From assembly GCA_019347805.1 (NCBI GenBank), contig JAHWKR010000001.1, positions 23,119 to 87,118 of the forward strand: a stretch of DNA of 64,000 nt, read 5' to 3'. Shown here one piece after another: positions 35,411 through 42,621 of the stretch (position 1 is its first letter; the number at the start of each line of letters is the position of its first letter). The notes under the pieces are model-generated. The model was not told the DNA's origin. It was given only the letters and a program-made list of their open reading frames with translations, and did no database searches. Both the position numbers and the translations under genes were made by a program. Source of the DNA: Methanobacteriota archaeon. Its GTDB lineage: Archaea > Thermoplasmatota > E2 > JACPAO01 > JAHWKR01.

Positions 35411-36772
35411 ATGATGCAGTCGCTTATGGGCACCGAGGCGCGCCCGAACATCAAGGTCCCCATCCCGGGCCCGAACGCGCAAAAGATCGTCGATAAGGAC
35501 CATGAATGGGTCGCGACGACGACGAAAACGAGTCCCATCGCCGGAAAGCGTGGCATCGGTTCGGTGGTCGAGGACGTCGACGGCAACATCCTGTTGGACT
35601 TCACGGCCGGCATCGGTGTGGTCAACCTGGGCCACTGTCACCCGGCGGTCAACAAGGCGGTGCAGGAGCAGATGGCGTCGCTCGTGCATTTCGCGGGCAC
35701 CGATTTCTATTACGAAGTGCAGGCCGAGTTGGCGAGGCGCTTGGCCGAGAAGGCACCGGGCGCGAAGCGACGCAAGGTGTTCTACACCAATTCGGGCGCC
35801 GAGAGCGTCGAGGCGGCGATCAAGGTGGCGAAGTGGTCCGCCGACCGCCGCCAGTTCCTTGCCTTCCAGGGCGCGTTCCATGGCCGTACCGCCGGTGCCG
35901 GGAGTCTCACGGCGTCGAAACCGGTGCAGCGGGCGCGCTTCTTCCCGACCATGCCGGGCGTGACGCATGTGCCGTACGCCAATCCCTATCGCAACGTCTG
36001 GGGGATCGACGGCTATGACGAGCCAGAGGAACTGGTCTCGCGCACGATCGGCTATCTGGAGGATTTCGTCTTCAAGACCCATCTGCCACCGGACGAGGTG
36101 GCGGCGTTCTTCACCGAGCCGGTGCAGGGCGAGGGCGGCTACATCGTGCCCCCGAAGGGCTTCTACAAGCGCCTGAAGGGCCTTTGCGAGGACCACGGCA
36201 TCCTCTATGTCGCGGACGAGGTGCAGACCGGCTTCGGGCGCACCGGCAAGTGGTTCGGCATCGAGCACGAGGAGGTCGAACCCGACATCATGACGCTCGC
36301 CAAGGGCATCGCCAACGGGTTCCCGATGGGGGCCTGCGTGTTCGATGCGGAGCTCGATTTCGGCGTCAAAGGGGCCCACTCCAACACCTATGGAGGCAAT
36401 CTCATCTCCTGTACGGCGGCGCTCACCGTGATGGACGTCCTGGAGAAGGAGCCGATCTTCGACAACGTCGAGGCACGCGGCAAGGAACTCAAGAAGGGCC
36501 TGATGGAGATCCAGGAGGACGAGCCGCGGGTCGGCGACGTCCGGGGCCGTGGGCTCATGGTGTGCGCCGATTTCGTCACCGACCCGAAGACCAAGGGCTT
36601 CGACACGGAGGGCCGCGACAAGATGATCGAAGCGTCTTGGAAGCGCGGCCTCATGCTCTTGCCGTGCGGCAAGTCGGGCATCCGCTTCATCCCGCCCCTG
36701 GTCGTCTCCCAGGAGCAGGTCGAGGGCGCTCTTGAGGTGTTCCGCGACGCGGTCAAGGCGGTCTACGCCTAG
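35411..36772 (+). CDS. class III PLP-dependent aminotransferase (ornithine/4-aminobutyrate type)
   Basis: The 453-residue enzyme has the class III layout: RGIGSVVEDVDGN-like start of the core, FYTNSGAESVEAAIKVAK, ILYVADEVQTGFGRTGKWFG (Asp binds the PLP ring nitrogen) and TLAKGIANGFPMGA with PLP lysine K298. The N-terminal RPNIKVPIPGPNAQKIV fits the archaeal subgroup that includes acetylornithine/4-aminobutyrate aminotransferase-like enzymes. Some Pyrococcus members of this subgroup act as amino-acid racemases or omega-aminotransferases, so substrate and even reaction type are open. The start could be 35411, 35414 or 35426. No arginine biosynthesis genes are adjacent. Confidence 0.88.
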   Translation: MMQSLMGTEARPNIKVPIPGPNAQKIVDKDHEWVATTTKTSPIAGKRGIGSVVEDVDGNILLDFTAGIGVVNLGHCHPAVNKAVQEQMASLVHFAGTDFYYEVQAELARRLAEKAPGAKRRKVFYTNSGAESVEAAIKVAKWSADRRQFLAFQGAFHGRTAGAGSLTASKPVQRARFFPTMPGVTHVPYANPYRNVWGIDGYDEPEELVSRTIGYLEDFVFKTHLPPDEVAAFFTEPVQGEGGYIVPPKGFYKRLKGLCEDHGILYVADEVQTGFGRTGKWFGIEHEEVEPDIMTLAKGIANGFPMGACVFDAELDFGVKGAHSNTYGGNLISCTAALTVMDVLEKEPIFDNVEARGKELKKGLMEIQEDEPRVGDVRGRGLMVCADFVTDPKTKGFDTEGRDKMIEASWKRGLMLLPCGKSGIRFIPPLVVSQEQVEGALEVFRDAVKAVYA

Positions 36773-37071
36773 GCGACGTGGCCCTTCGGTCGTACCGGGA
36801 CAGGTCGCTCCACCCCTTCCGGGTCTCCAGGCCATCCGGTGGAGCCTCAGGCGTCGCGTGGTGTCACGCACAACAGTACAACCCACCAGGGCGAGCGGAG
36901 ATGGGGGGCCGAGCCGCGAACGGCATCTGGCGACCACTCAAAGGACAGATCGACCCAAAAACGAGTGGTTGAGAAGGGGAAAATGAGGTGGAAAGAGAGG
37001 GCGTCTGGTCTGCGCGGTCCCCTGGCAGGTGGTAGAACGGGACCGTCCGCGCGACGCCTCGTGTGCTCCGT
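36773..37071. other. intergenic region without a recognised gene
   Basis: This stretch of 299 bases between the aminotransferase and the RHH regulator shows only an inverted repeat GGTCCC (37016-37021) ... GGGACC (37039-37044), flanked by GCG and CGC-like bases. It may be a terminator for the convergent genes. Overlapping ORFs in the track lack start signals and family features. Confidence 0.4.
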
Positions 37072-37308
37072 CTAGGAGCGGTCGATGCGGGGGCCTGCGA
37101 CGACGCCGGCCTCTTCGAGGGTGTGGGGGCCTTCGAGCTCTGCGAAGTACTTCTGCAGGGCGGTTTCCACGCTCTTGGAGATCGACTGGTTGCTGAGGAG
37201 CTTGAGGCCGTGCAGCTTGATGTGGTACTCGAGGGGCACCTTGACCTTCATCTCTTTCAGTTCGTTACCGGTCTTCTTCTCTCCGTAGAGCCACTTGTCA
37301 ACGAGCAT
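37072..37308 (-). CDS. small ribbon-helix-helix-type regulator
   Basis: From ATG 37308 the product has 78 residues. The centre, MKVKVPLEYHIKLHGLKLLSNQSISKSVETALQKYF, has the strand-helix-helix pattern of RHH (CopG/MetJ-like) DNA-binding proteins. A short N-terminus (LVDKWLYGEKKTG) and a C-terminal tail with a possible helix surround it. The longer ORF in the track runs through the operator-rich spacer and is not supported. It is divergent from a PadR gene across 434 bp that contain repeated GGGTA-N7-TACCC dyads, so one or both regulators may act there. Confidence 0.75.
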   Translation of the reverse strand: MLVDKWLYGEKKTGNELKEMKVKVPLEYHIKLHGLKLLSNQSISKSVETALQKYFAELEGPHTLEEAGVVAGPRIDRS

Positions 37309-37381
37309 TGTCTGTTTTTTCCTCCCTGTTCGGCCCGAGGGCCGTTCCTTCCTTCCCCCGGCAGAACAGATCCCACCCGAC

Positions 37382-37442
37382 GGGTATCTCCCATACCCAA
37401 TCAGGGGTAGGGACAATACCCAAAAGGGTAGCGTCCCACACC
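37382..37442. promoter_or_regulatory. cluster of GGGTA-N7-TACCC dyads (RHH-gene side)
   Basis: Two perfect 17-bp dyads, GGGTATCTCCCATACCC (37382-37398) and GGGTAGGGACAATACCC (37405-37421), are spaced 23 bp apart. A degenerate third, GGGTAGCGTCCCACACC, follows 21 bp further on. Spacing of about two helical turns suggests binding on one face of the DNA. Confidence 0.65.
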
Positions 37443-37474
37443 ATTCATTCGCGGGGATTCTGCCAACCTGTGAC

Positions 37475-37485
37475 ATGTATATATC
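37475..37485 (-). promoter_or_regulatory. TATA-like element in the RHH-PadR spacer
   Basis: TGTATATATCT is the most AT-rich TATA-like element of the spacer. Its orientation is ambiguous and the distance to either regulator is long (about 170 nt to the RHH gene), so which gene it serves is uncertain. Confidence 0.35.
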
Positions 37486-37527
37486 TGTTGCGAGACGGGT
37501 GCTCGGCCCGAAGTCCTGCGAGTGAAT

Positions 37528-37567
37528 AGGTAGCGAGAAGACCCCCTTATGGGTAGTGTTGTTACCT
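37528..37567. promoter_or_regulatory. second pair of GGGTA-N7-TACCC-like dyads
   Basis: AGGTA-GCGAGAA-GACCC (37528-37544) and GGGTA-GTGTTGT-TACCT (37551-37567) are one- or two-mismatch versions of the dyad, again with starts 23 bp apart. They end 15 nt before a possible small ORF. Confidence 0.5.
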
Positions 37568-37582
37568 ATTAGGGGAGTCACA

Positions 37583-37681
37583 ATGGCCATACAAGGGAAC
37601 CTGTATACCTACAGGAAACAGGTGGGAGGGGGCAATAGGGTCCTGGTGGTCTCGCCCTTCCCGTACAAAGGTGGCTTTTGA
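37583..37681 (+). CDS. possible small ORF of 32 codons in the regulator spacer
   Basis: An ATG at 37583, preceded by AGGGGAG, opens a 32-residue frame (MAIQGNLYTYRKQVGGG and on to a TGA) that is too short for the ORF track. It begins just after the second dyad pair and lies upstream of the PadR gene in the same direction. It has no recognised motif. The dyad CCTGTA-TACC-TACAGG lies inside it. It could be a leader peptide, a tiny protein or chance. Confidence 0.25.
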   Translation: MAIQGNLYTYRKQVGGGNRVLVVSPFPYKGGF

Positions 37682-37715
37682 TACCTATATCACTGGAGAA
37701 AGACCCTCTCTGAAT

Positions 37716-37732
37716 GGGTAGTTTGACTACCC
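37716..37732. promoter_or_regulatory. perfect GGGTA-N7-TACCC dyad before the PadR gene
   Basis: GGGTAGTTTGACTACCC is a perfect dyad (seven bases each arm around TTG) ending 10 nt before the PadR ATG, a position where binding would block transcription or initiation. Confidence 0.65.
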
Positions 37733-37742
37733 TGATGCGTGC

Positions 37743-38279
37743 ATGGACACAGGCTTTGCAGGACGCTTGGCGGAACCGTTCCTCCTGGCGCTCCTTAGGA
37801 ACGGTCCCAACCACGGGTACGGCCTCTTCCAGGAGCTGGAGGCCGCCTTCGGACCCGGTGCCATAGCGAAAGCCAGGGTCTACCAGTTGCTCCGCCGCCT
37901 CGAGGAGGAGGGCCTGATCGCCGCCGTCGAGGGTAGCGGCAACCGTAAGCAGTACCGCCTCACAGAGGAGGGCGGGGCCACCCTGGACGAGATGGGCTCC
38001 CGACCGCCTGAGTTTTTCAATCTCCTCCGTGCTTTGTTCCCCGGGATGGGAGCCCCCGCCACCGACCAGGCGGCAGGACCAGAGGAGATCCCCCGTGACG
38101 GTGCCCGCCCGCAATCCAGTTGCCCCGGCTGCGACGCCCTACAGGTGTCCATGGAGCGCACCCTCCCCCAAGCCGCCCTTACCATCAAGGTGCTGCGAGA
38201 CGGCCCCCAACGGCTCCACATCGAATCCTGCGTCGTCGGACTGGCCCTGAGAAGGCTGGCGGCGAGCATGTTGCCTTAG
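37743..38279 (+). CDS. PadR family winged-helix regulator with Cys-containing C-terminus
   Basis: The 178-residue protein has a PadR-type winged helix at about residues 8-80 (LAEPFLLALLRNGPNHGYGLFQEL, VYQLLRRLEEEGLIAAVEG, KQYRLTEEGGATLDEM). The C-terminal half is not a standard PadR helix: it is Pro/Ala-rich, contains CPGC and a further Cys (ESCVVGL), and could bind metal or sense redox state. A perfect operator-like dyad sits 10 nt upstream, which suggests autoregulation. It runs toward the convergent acyl-CoA dehydrogenase gene, which it might control. Confidence 0.82.
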   Translation: MDTGFAGRLAEPFLLALLRNGPNHGYGLFQELEAAFGPGAIAKARVYQLLRRLEEEGLIAAVEGSGNRKQYRLTEEGGATLDEMGSRPPEFFNLLRALFPGMGAPATDQAAGPEEIPRDGARPQSSCPGCDALQVSMERTLPQAALTIKVLRDGPQRLHIESCVVGLALRRLAASMLP

Positions 38280-38324
38280 AGAAAGGCCATTCGCCCCTCC
38301 ACAACAGGGACGTTCGGGAGGACG

Positions 38325-38354
38325 CTAGTCCTCTTTACCCAACAGGTGACGTGC
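38325..38354 (-). pseudogene. duplicate of the acyl-CoA dehydrogenase 3' end (ARHLLGKED-stop)
   Basis: On the minus strand GCA CGT CAC CTG TTG GGT and on to TAG encodes ARHLLGKED-stop, identical to the C-terminus of the dehydrogenase whose stop lies at 38405. Eight of 30 bases differ, all synonymous (the stop is TAG instead of TGA). CGTC follows both stops. The copy begins 50 nt beyond the true stop, the same gap as for the nusA duplicate. Confidence 0.75.
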
Positions 38355-38404
38355 GGTCGCGCGGAGCGCGACATGGGCCGTCACGAGCGAGGTGAAGAGC
38401 GACG

Positions 38405-39568
38405 TCAGTCCTCTTTGCCGAGCAAGTGGCGGGCGATTATGATCTTCTGGATCTGGTTGGTCCCTTCGTAGATGCCGCAGATGATGGAGTCGCGGAAGTA
38501 GCGCTCGACGGGGTATTCCTGTGAGAACCCGGCGCCGCCATGCACCTGGACCGCGTCGCGGGTCACGCGCACGACCATCTCGGCGGTGAAGAGCTTCGCC
38601 TGCGCGACCGCCAAGCGGTAGTCCTCGCCCGCCATCTTCAGGGCGGCCGCCTTGTAAACCAGCGCGCGTCCGGCTTCGACGCCGGTGGCCATCGTGGACA
38701 GGAGGTCCTGTACCATCTGGAAGTCGGCGATGGGCCGCCCGAACTGTTCACGGGTCTGTGCATAATCCAATGAGGCGTCGAGGGCGGCCTGTGCGATGCC
38801 GACGGCTCCGGCGGCGACCGAGATGCGGCCGTTCAGCAGGATGGCCCGGATGATGTCCCACCCTTCGCCTTCGGCGCCGATGCGGTTCGCGACCGGGACG
38901 CGGCAATCCTTCAGGATCAACTCGGCGGTGGGAGAGGAGCGCAGGCCGAGCTTCTCCTGGGTCCACACCGTCCCGCCCTCGAACCCGGGGGTGCCCTTTT
39001 CCACCAAAAAAGCGGTGATGCCTTCGTGCTTCTTTTTCGGGTCCCATTCGTTGACCCTGGCGAAGACGACGACGTAGTCGGCCTTGGCGCCGTTGGAGAT
39101 CCACAGCTTGCGGCCGTTCAGGACATAGGAGTCGCCGTCGCGCTCGGCCGATGTGCGCAGGCTCGCGGCGTCCGACCCGGAGCCGGGTTCGGTGAGCGCC
39201 CATGCCCCCTGCTTCGTCCAATCAGCAAGCTGCGGGATCCATTCCTTCTTCTGTTCCTCGGAGCCGGCCTGCAGGATGGTCATGCCGCAGAGGGAGGTGT
39301 GTACGGAGAGCGTTGTGCGGATACTGGAACAACCCTTCGCCAGTTCTTCGGTCATGACGATGTAGGAGAGGTAATCGAGCCCGGCCCCACCGAGCGCTTC
39401 CGGAAACGGCGCTCCGAAAATGCCCTGGTCGGCCATCTTCTGATAGACCGCGTCCGGGACCTTGCCTTCCCGTTCCCATTCCAGGACATAAGGAGAGATC
39501 TCGTTCTGGACGAACGTGCGCGTCGTCTGCCGGATGAGCTTCTGTTCGTCCGTGAAGGTCCAGTCCAT
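38405..39568 (-). CDS. acyl-CoA dehydrogenase
   Basis: The 387-residue FAD enzyme desaturates an acyl-CoA at the alpha-beta position. It starts MDWTFTDEQKLIRQTTR and contains the substrate/FAD segments GAWALTEPGSGSDAASLRT and KLWISNGAKADYVVVFARV. It ends with YPVERYFRDSIICGIYEGTNQIQ, where E368 is the likely catalytic base of the short/medium-chain group. The C-terminus ARHLLGKED is repeated in degenerate form 50 nt beyond the stop. The chain-length preference is not clear. Other beta-oxidation genes and an electron-transfer flavoprotein are not in the window. Its promoter may be the T-rich box near 39600 on this strand. Confidence 0.95.
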   Translation of the reverse strand: MDWTFTDEQKLIRQTTRTFVQNEISPYVLEWEREGKVPDAVYQKMADQGIFGAPFPEALGGAGLDYLSYIVMTEELAKGCSSIRTTLSVHTSLCGMTILQAGSEEQKKEWIPQLADWTKQGAWALTEPGSGSDAASLRTSAERDGDSYVLNGRKLWISNGAKADYVVVFARVNEWDPKKKHEGITAFLVEKGTPGFEGGTVWTQEKLGLRSSPTAELILKDCRVPVANRIGAEGEGWDIIRAILLNGRISVAAGAVGIAQAALDASLDYAQTREQFGRPIADFQMVQDLLSTMATGVEAGRALVYKAAALKMAGEDYRLAVAQAKLFTAEMVVRVTRDAVQVHGGAGFSQEYPVERYFRDSIICGIYEGTNQIQKIIIARHLLGKED

Positions 39569-39660
39569 GGGTCGCCTCGCGGCCGCGAATCCTGGGTGCC
39601 AAAAAAGGGTTCGCCCGGCGAAGGGTCGTACAAGGCGCGGGAAGAGGTGTCCAACAACAC

Positions 39661-39668
39661 CCTATAAT
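39661..39668 (+). promoter_or_regulatory. TATA box of the membrane-anchored winged-helix gene
   Basis: CCTATAAT lies about 33 nt before the ATG at 39698, giving a predicted leader of only a few nucleotides. Confidence 0.55.
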
Positions 39669-39697
39669 GGCGAGGGGGGAGTGTCAGGCTGGTTCGT

Positions 39698-40798
39698 ATG
39701 TGGTCTATCGGTAGTGGTCCGAAAACGCTGCCCGCCGTCGTGGTGGGCCTTCTCCTGTTCGCGCTCCTGGTCGCCCCCGGTGCGCAGGCCGGGGTCTCTG
39801 AACAGCCCGTCCCTTGGATGAGCCCCTCGCAAGAGGATGAGCCCAAGGAGGACGAAGGGGTGCAGGACGGTTGGCAGGACCGGCCGAGCCCCACGTCTCC
39901 GTCCCCGTCCCGGGTGCCCGCGCCCCACATGGACGGCTCGGGCGAAGAGGAAGGCCCGCCGCTTCCGAGCGACGTGAGCCCGACCCAGCGGGTCCCGGCC
40001 CCGGCGATGATGGGGGATGACGGCGACGCGGGCCCTGATACGATCCCGGTCCCACCCGGCCGGGTCGAGCCCCGCGACCTCTTCGAACTCCCGGACATCC
40101 CTCCGGTCGGCGAGGAACCGGTCCAGCCCGAAGAGGCATGCCGCTGCGACACCCAAGTTCCGCAAGACGACGGCGTGGTCGTCATGGACACAGACGCAGG
40201 CGACGACTGGCTCCTTCCGGCGGCCGGCATCACCCTCGCCACCCTCGTCGGCGCGCTCCTGGTCCGCCTCGCGCTCCTTCTCGTCATCGCCGCCAAGGTG
40301 CGCCTTGGTTATCGCATCGAGCGCAGTGAGCTCCTTGAGCATCCGGTGAGGCGCACGATCGCCGACCACCTCGAAAAGAACCCGGGTGCGACGGCCGGTG
40401 AACTGGCGAACGTCGCTGGTGTCGCCTATGCGCGCGTCTGCTACCACCTCGCCATGATGGTGCGCGAACAGGCGCTTCGCGTGCAACGCGTCGACCACCG
40501 CAAGCGCTACTTCCCCTATGGGGCGCCGAAGCCCGACGAGGCGGAACTGCGCACGCGCACCTTGACGAGCCCCGAGCGTATGCCGGGACGCATCTTGACC
40601 TTCGTGCGTCGCGCCCCGGGTCTCACCGGGAGCCGATTGTCGCGCGCGCTCGGCATCTCGCCGGGGCACGCGCATTATCACCTGTCGCGTCTCCTCGACC
40701 ATGGTCTTCTCGAGGCGCGCAGGAAAGGCCGTGAGGTTCGCTACTACCTCACGACACGCGGTGCCGAGAAGGTCGGCGACGCGTGGGCGACCGCCTAG
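39698..40798 (+). CDS. membrane-anchored regulator with tandem cytoplasmic winged-helix domains
   Basis: The 366-residue protein has an N-terminal signal sequence, an exported acidic/proline-rich segment (residues ~30-165, including CRC) and one transmembrane helix at ~168-195. Two winged-helix domains then follow in the cytoplasm. The first (HPVRRTIADHLEKNPGATAGELANVAGVAYARVCYHLAMM) and second (MPGRILTFVRRAPGLTGSRLSRALGISPGHAHYHLSRLLDHGLLEARR) both look ArsR/MarR-like. Such membrane-bound one-component regulators are known in Thermoplasmatota and related archaea. The exported part has no recognisable ligand-binding fold. Its stop overlaps that of convergent nadC by 4 bp. Confidence 0.82.
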   Translation: MWSIGSGPKTLPAVVVGLLLFALLVAPGAQAGVSEQPVPWMSPSQEDEPKEDEGVQDGWQDRPSPTSPSPSRVPAPHMDGSGEEEGPPLPSDVSPTQRVPAPAMMGDDGDAGPDTIPVPPGRVEPRDLFELPDIPPVGEEPVQPEEACRCDTQVPQDDGVVVMDTDAGDDWLLPAAGITLATLVGALLVRLALLLVIAAKVRLGYRIERSELLEHPVRRTIADHLEKNPGATAGELANVAGVAYARVCYHLAMMVREQALRVQRVDHRKRYFPYGAPKPDEAELRTRTLTSPERMPGRILTFVRRAPGLTGSRLSRALGISPGHAHYHLSRLLDHGLLEARRKGREVRYYLTTRGAEKVGDAWATA

Positions 40799-41667
40799 TC
40801 GACCCAGTCGAGACCGATGTCGACACTGCGGGCCCAACGCGTCAAAGCACCGAGGGACACGCGGTCGGCATAGGGTGCATAATCGGCGGCGTTCTCCGGT
40901 GTGATGCCGCCGGAGGCCTCGATGCGCACCTCGGGCGCGATGGCGTGGACGATCTCGGCGAACCGACCCACCGTGGCGGGTCCCTGGTTGTCGACGAGGA
41001 TCATCGCCACGCCTTCCCTGGCGGCGATGGCCGCCTCTTCCTCGGTCTCGACCTCGACCTCGAGTGGGACATCCGGGTGCGCGGCACGGATGCGCCGGAT
41101 CGTCTCCGCGAGGTCGCCGCCGGCGCTGCGGTGGTTGTCCTTGATGAGCGCCTGGTCCCACAGGCCGAACCGGTGCGGGTCGCCGCCGCCATGCCAGACG
41201 GCGCGCTTTTCGCACAACCGGAATCCGGGTGTGGTCTTGCGTGTGGCCGCCACCTTGACCGTCGGTTGCACCTTGGCCAGTTCGGTCTGCACACGGCGGG
41301 TCAACGTGGCCACACCGGACATGCGTGCCATGACGTTCAGGACGGTCCGTTCGCCGCGCAGGAGCGCCCGCACAGGTCCTTGCACGTCGACAAGGCGCGC
41401 ACCGGCCGGGACCTCGTCGCCGTCGCGGACGAGCGCGGTCGCCTCGGCACCGACGAGCTGGAACAAGACCAGGGCCTCCTCGATCCCGGAGACGACGCAG
41501 GGCTCCCGTGTCACGACGGCCGCAGCGCCGGTCTGCTCGCTGAAGACGGGGTCGGTGGTGACGTCCAGCCAGGGGTCGCCGAGGTCCTCGTCCAGATAGG
41601 ACCGCAGTAGTGCCGGGTCGACATCGAGGACGATACCGGTCGATGTCTGCGGGCCACGGGCGACCAT
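40795..41667 (-). CDS. nadC: nicotinate-nucleotide pyrophosphorylase (quinolinate phosphoribosyltransferase)
   Basis: The 290-residue enzyme converts quinolinate and PRPP to nicotinate mononucleotide in NAD synthesis. Diagnostic segments are LNVMARMSGVATLTRRVQ, ATRKTTPGFRLCEKRAV, HRFGLWDQALIKDNH and the C-terminal IEASGGITPENAADYA. The start at ATG 41667 is chosen because the ORF-track extension is not family-like and a TATA box on this strand (41702-41709) would start transcription about 12 nt before it. It is divergent from nadX, the next enzyme of the same pathway. Confidence 0.95.
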   Translation of the reverse strand: MVARGPQTSTGIVLDVDPALLRSYLDEDLGDPWLDVTTDPVFSEQTGAAAVVTREPCVVSGIEEALVLFQLVGAEATALVRDGDEVPAGARLVDVQGPVRALLRGERTVLNVMARMSGVATLTRRVQTELAKVQPTVKVAATRKTTPGFRLCEKRAVWHGGGDPHRFGLWDQALIKDNHRSAGGDLAETIRRIRAAHPDVPLEVEVETEEEAAIAAREGVAMILVDNQGPATVGRFAEIVHAIAPEVRIEASGGITPENAADYAPYADRVSLGALTRWARSVDIGLDWVD

Positions 41668-41701
41668 GGTCTGTTCCACGACCGAGGCGACGGAACACCC
41701 G

Positions 41702-41709
41702 TATTTTAG
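41702..41709 (-). promoter_or_regulatory. TATA box of nadC
   Basis: On the minus strand CTAAAATA lies about 39 nt before ATG 41667, fitting a short leader. Confidence 0.5.
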
Positions 41710-41741
41710 CCGATTGGACGAGGTGGTAGACGCAGGCAAAG

Positions 41742-41749
41742 ACATAAGC
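41742..41749 (+). promoter_or_regulatory. TATA box of nadX
   Basis: ACATAAGC is centred about 26 nt before the GTG start of nadX, implying leaderless translation. Confidence 0.5.
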
Positions 41750-41771
41750 CCCCCACCCGGCTCCGCGGCGC

Positions 41772-42542
41772 GTGCGCATCGGCATCCTCGGCACCGGCGC
41801 CATCGGGACGGAGGTGGCCCGTTGGGCGCACCGTGACGACCAGGTGGAAGCCCTCTTCCTCTACGACATCCGGACCGAGGCTGCGACAGGCCTCGCCGCG
41901 GAATTGGAGAACGCGGTCGTGGTGGGTGACGCGGATGCGCTCATCGCCGCCTCAGACCTCATCGTGGAGGCGGCGACCGCCGAGGCGGCACGTGAGGTCG
42001 TGCCCAAGGCCCTCGCGGCGAAGAAGGACGTCCTCATGATGTCCATCGGCGCTCTTGTCGACGATGCGTTCCATGACGAGGTGCGCAGATCGGCGAAAGC
42101 GAATGGCGTCAAGGTCTACCTGCCCTCCGGCGCCATTGCGGGCATCGACGGCGTCAAGGCGGGGAGACTCGGAGGCATCAAATCGGTGACGCTTGTCACC
42201 ACCAAACCCCCTCAGGCCCTCGGTGTCGACGTCGACAAATGGACGCTCCTCTTCTCGGGTCCGGCGCGCGAGGCGATCCGCCTTTATCCCAAGAACGTCA
42301 ACGTCGCGGTCTGTCTCAGCCTCGCAGGCCTGGGTCCTGACGAGACCTGGGTCCAGGTGGTCGCGGACCCGATGGCGACGCGCAACCAGCACAAGATCAT
42401 CGTCGAGGGCGAGTTCGGGCGCATCCGCGCCGAGATCGAGAACCTGCCCCATCCGGACAATCCAAAGACCTCGTACCTGGCGTCGCTGAGCGCCATCGCG
42501 ACCTTGAAGCGGATCCTGGAGCCCGTCCAGATCGGGGCTTAG
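41772..42542 (+). CDS. nadX: L-aspartate dehydrogenase
   Basis: The 256-residue enzyme oxidises L-aspartate with NAD(P) to iminoaspartate, the first step of NAD synthesis in organisms without L-aspartate oxidase. The N-terminal Rossmann motif is GILGTGAIGTEVARW. Family residues include YLPSGAIAGIDGVKAGR, PKNVNVAVCLSLAG and the catalytic-region histidine in MATRNQHKIIVEG. It starts with GTG at a leaderless distance from a TATA box and diverges from nadC. Quinolinate synthase (nadA), needed between the two, is not in the window. Confidence 0.95.
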   Translation: MRIGILGTGAIGTEVARWAHRDDQVEALFLYDIRTEAATGLAAELENAVVVGDADALIAASDLIVEAATAEAAREVVPKALAAKKDVLMMSIGALVDDAFHDEVRRSAKANGVKVYLPSGAIAGIDGVKAGRLGGIKSVTLVTTKPPQALGVDVDKWTLLFSGPAREAIRLYPKNVNVAVCLSLAGLGPDETWVQVVADPMATRNQHKIIVEGEFGRIRAEIENLPHPDNPKTSYLASLSAIATLKRILEPVQIGA

Positions 42543-42621
42543 CCGGTCTCGACGGGTGCAAGACGGCGAGGGCCAAGGCCGAAACCCAAAAAGCGGTCGC
42601 CCCCTCACCGGCCAAGGTCCC

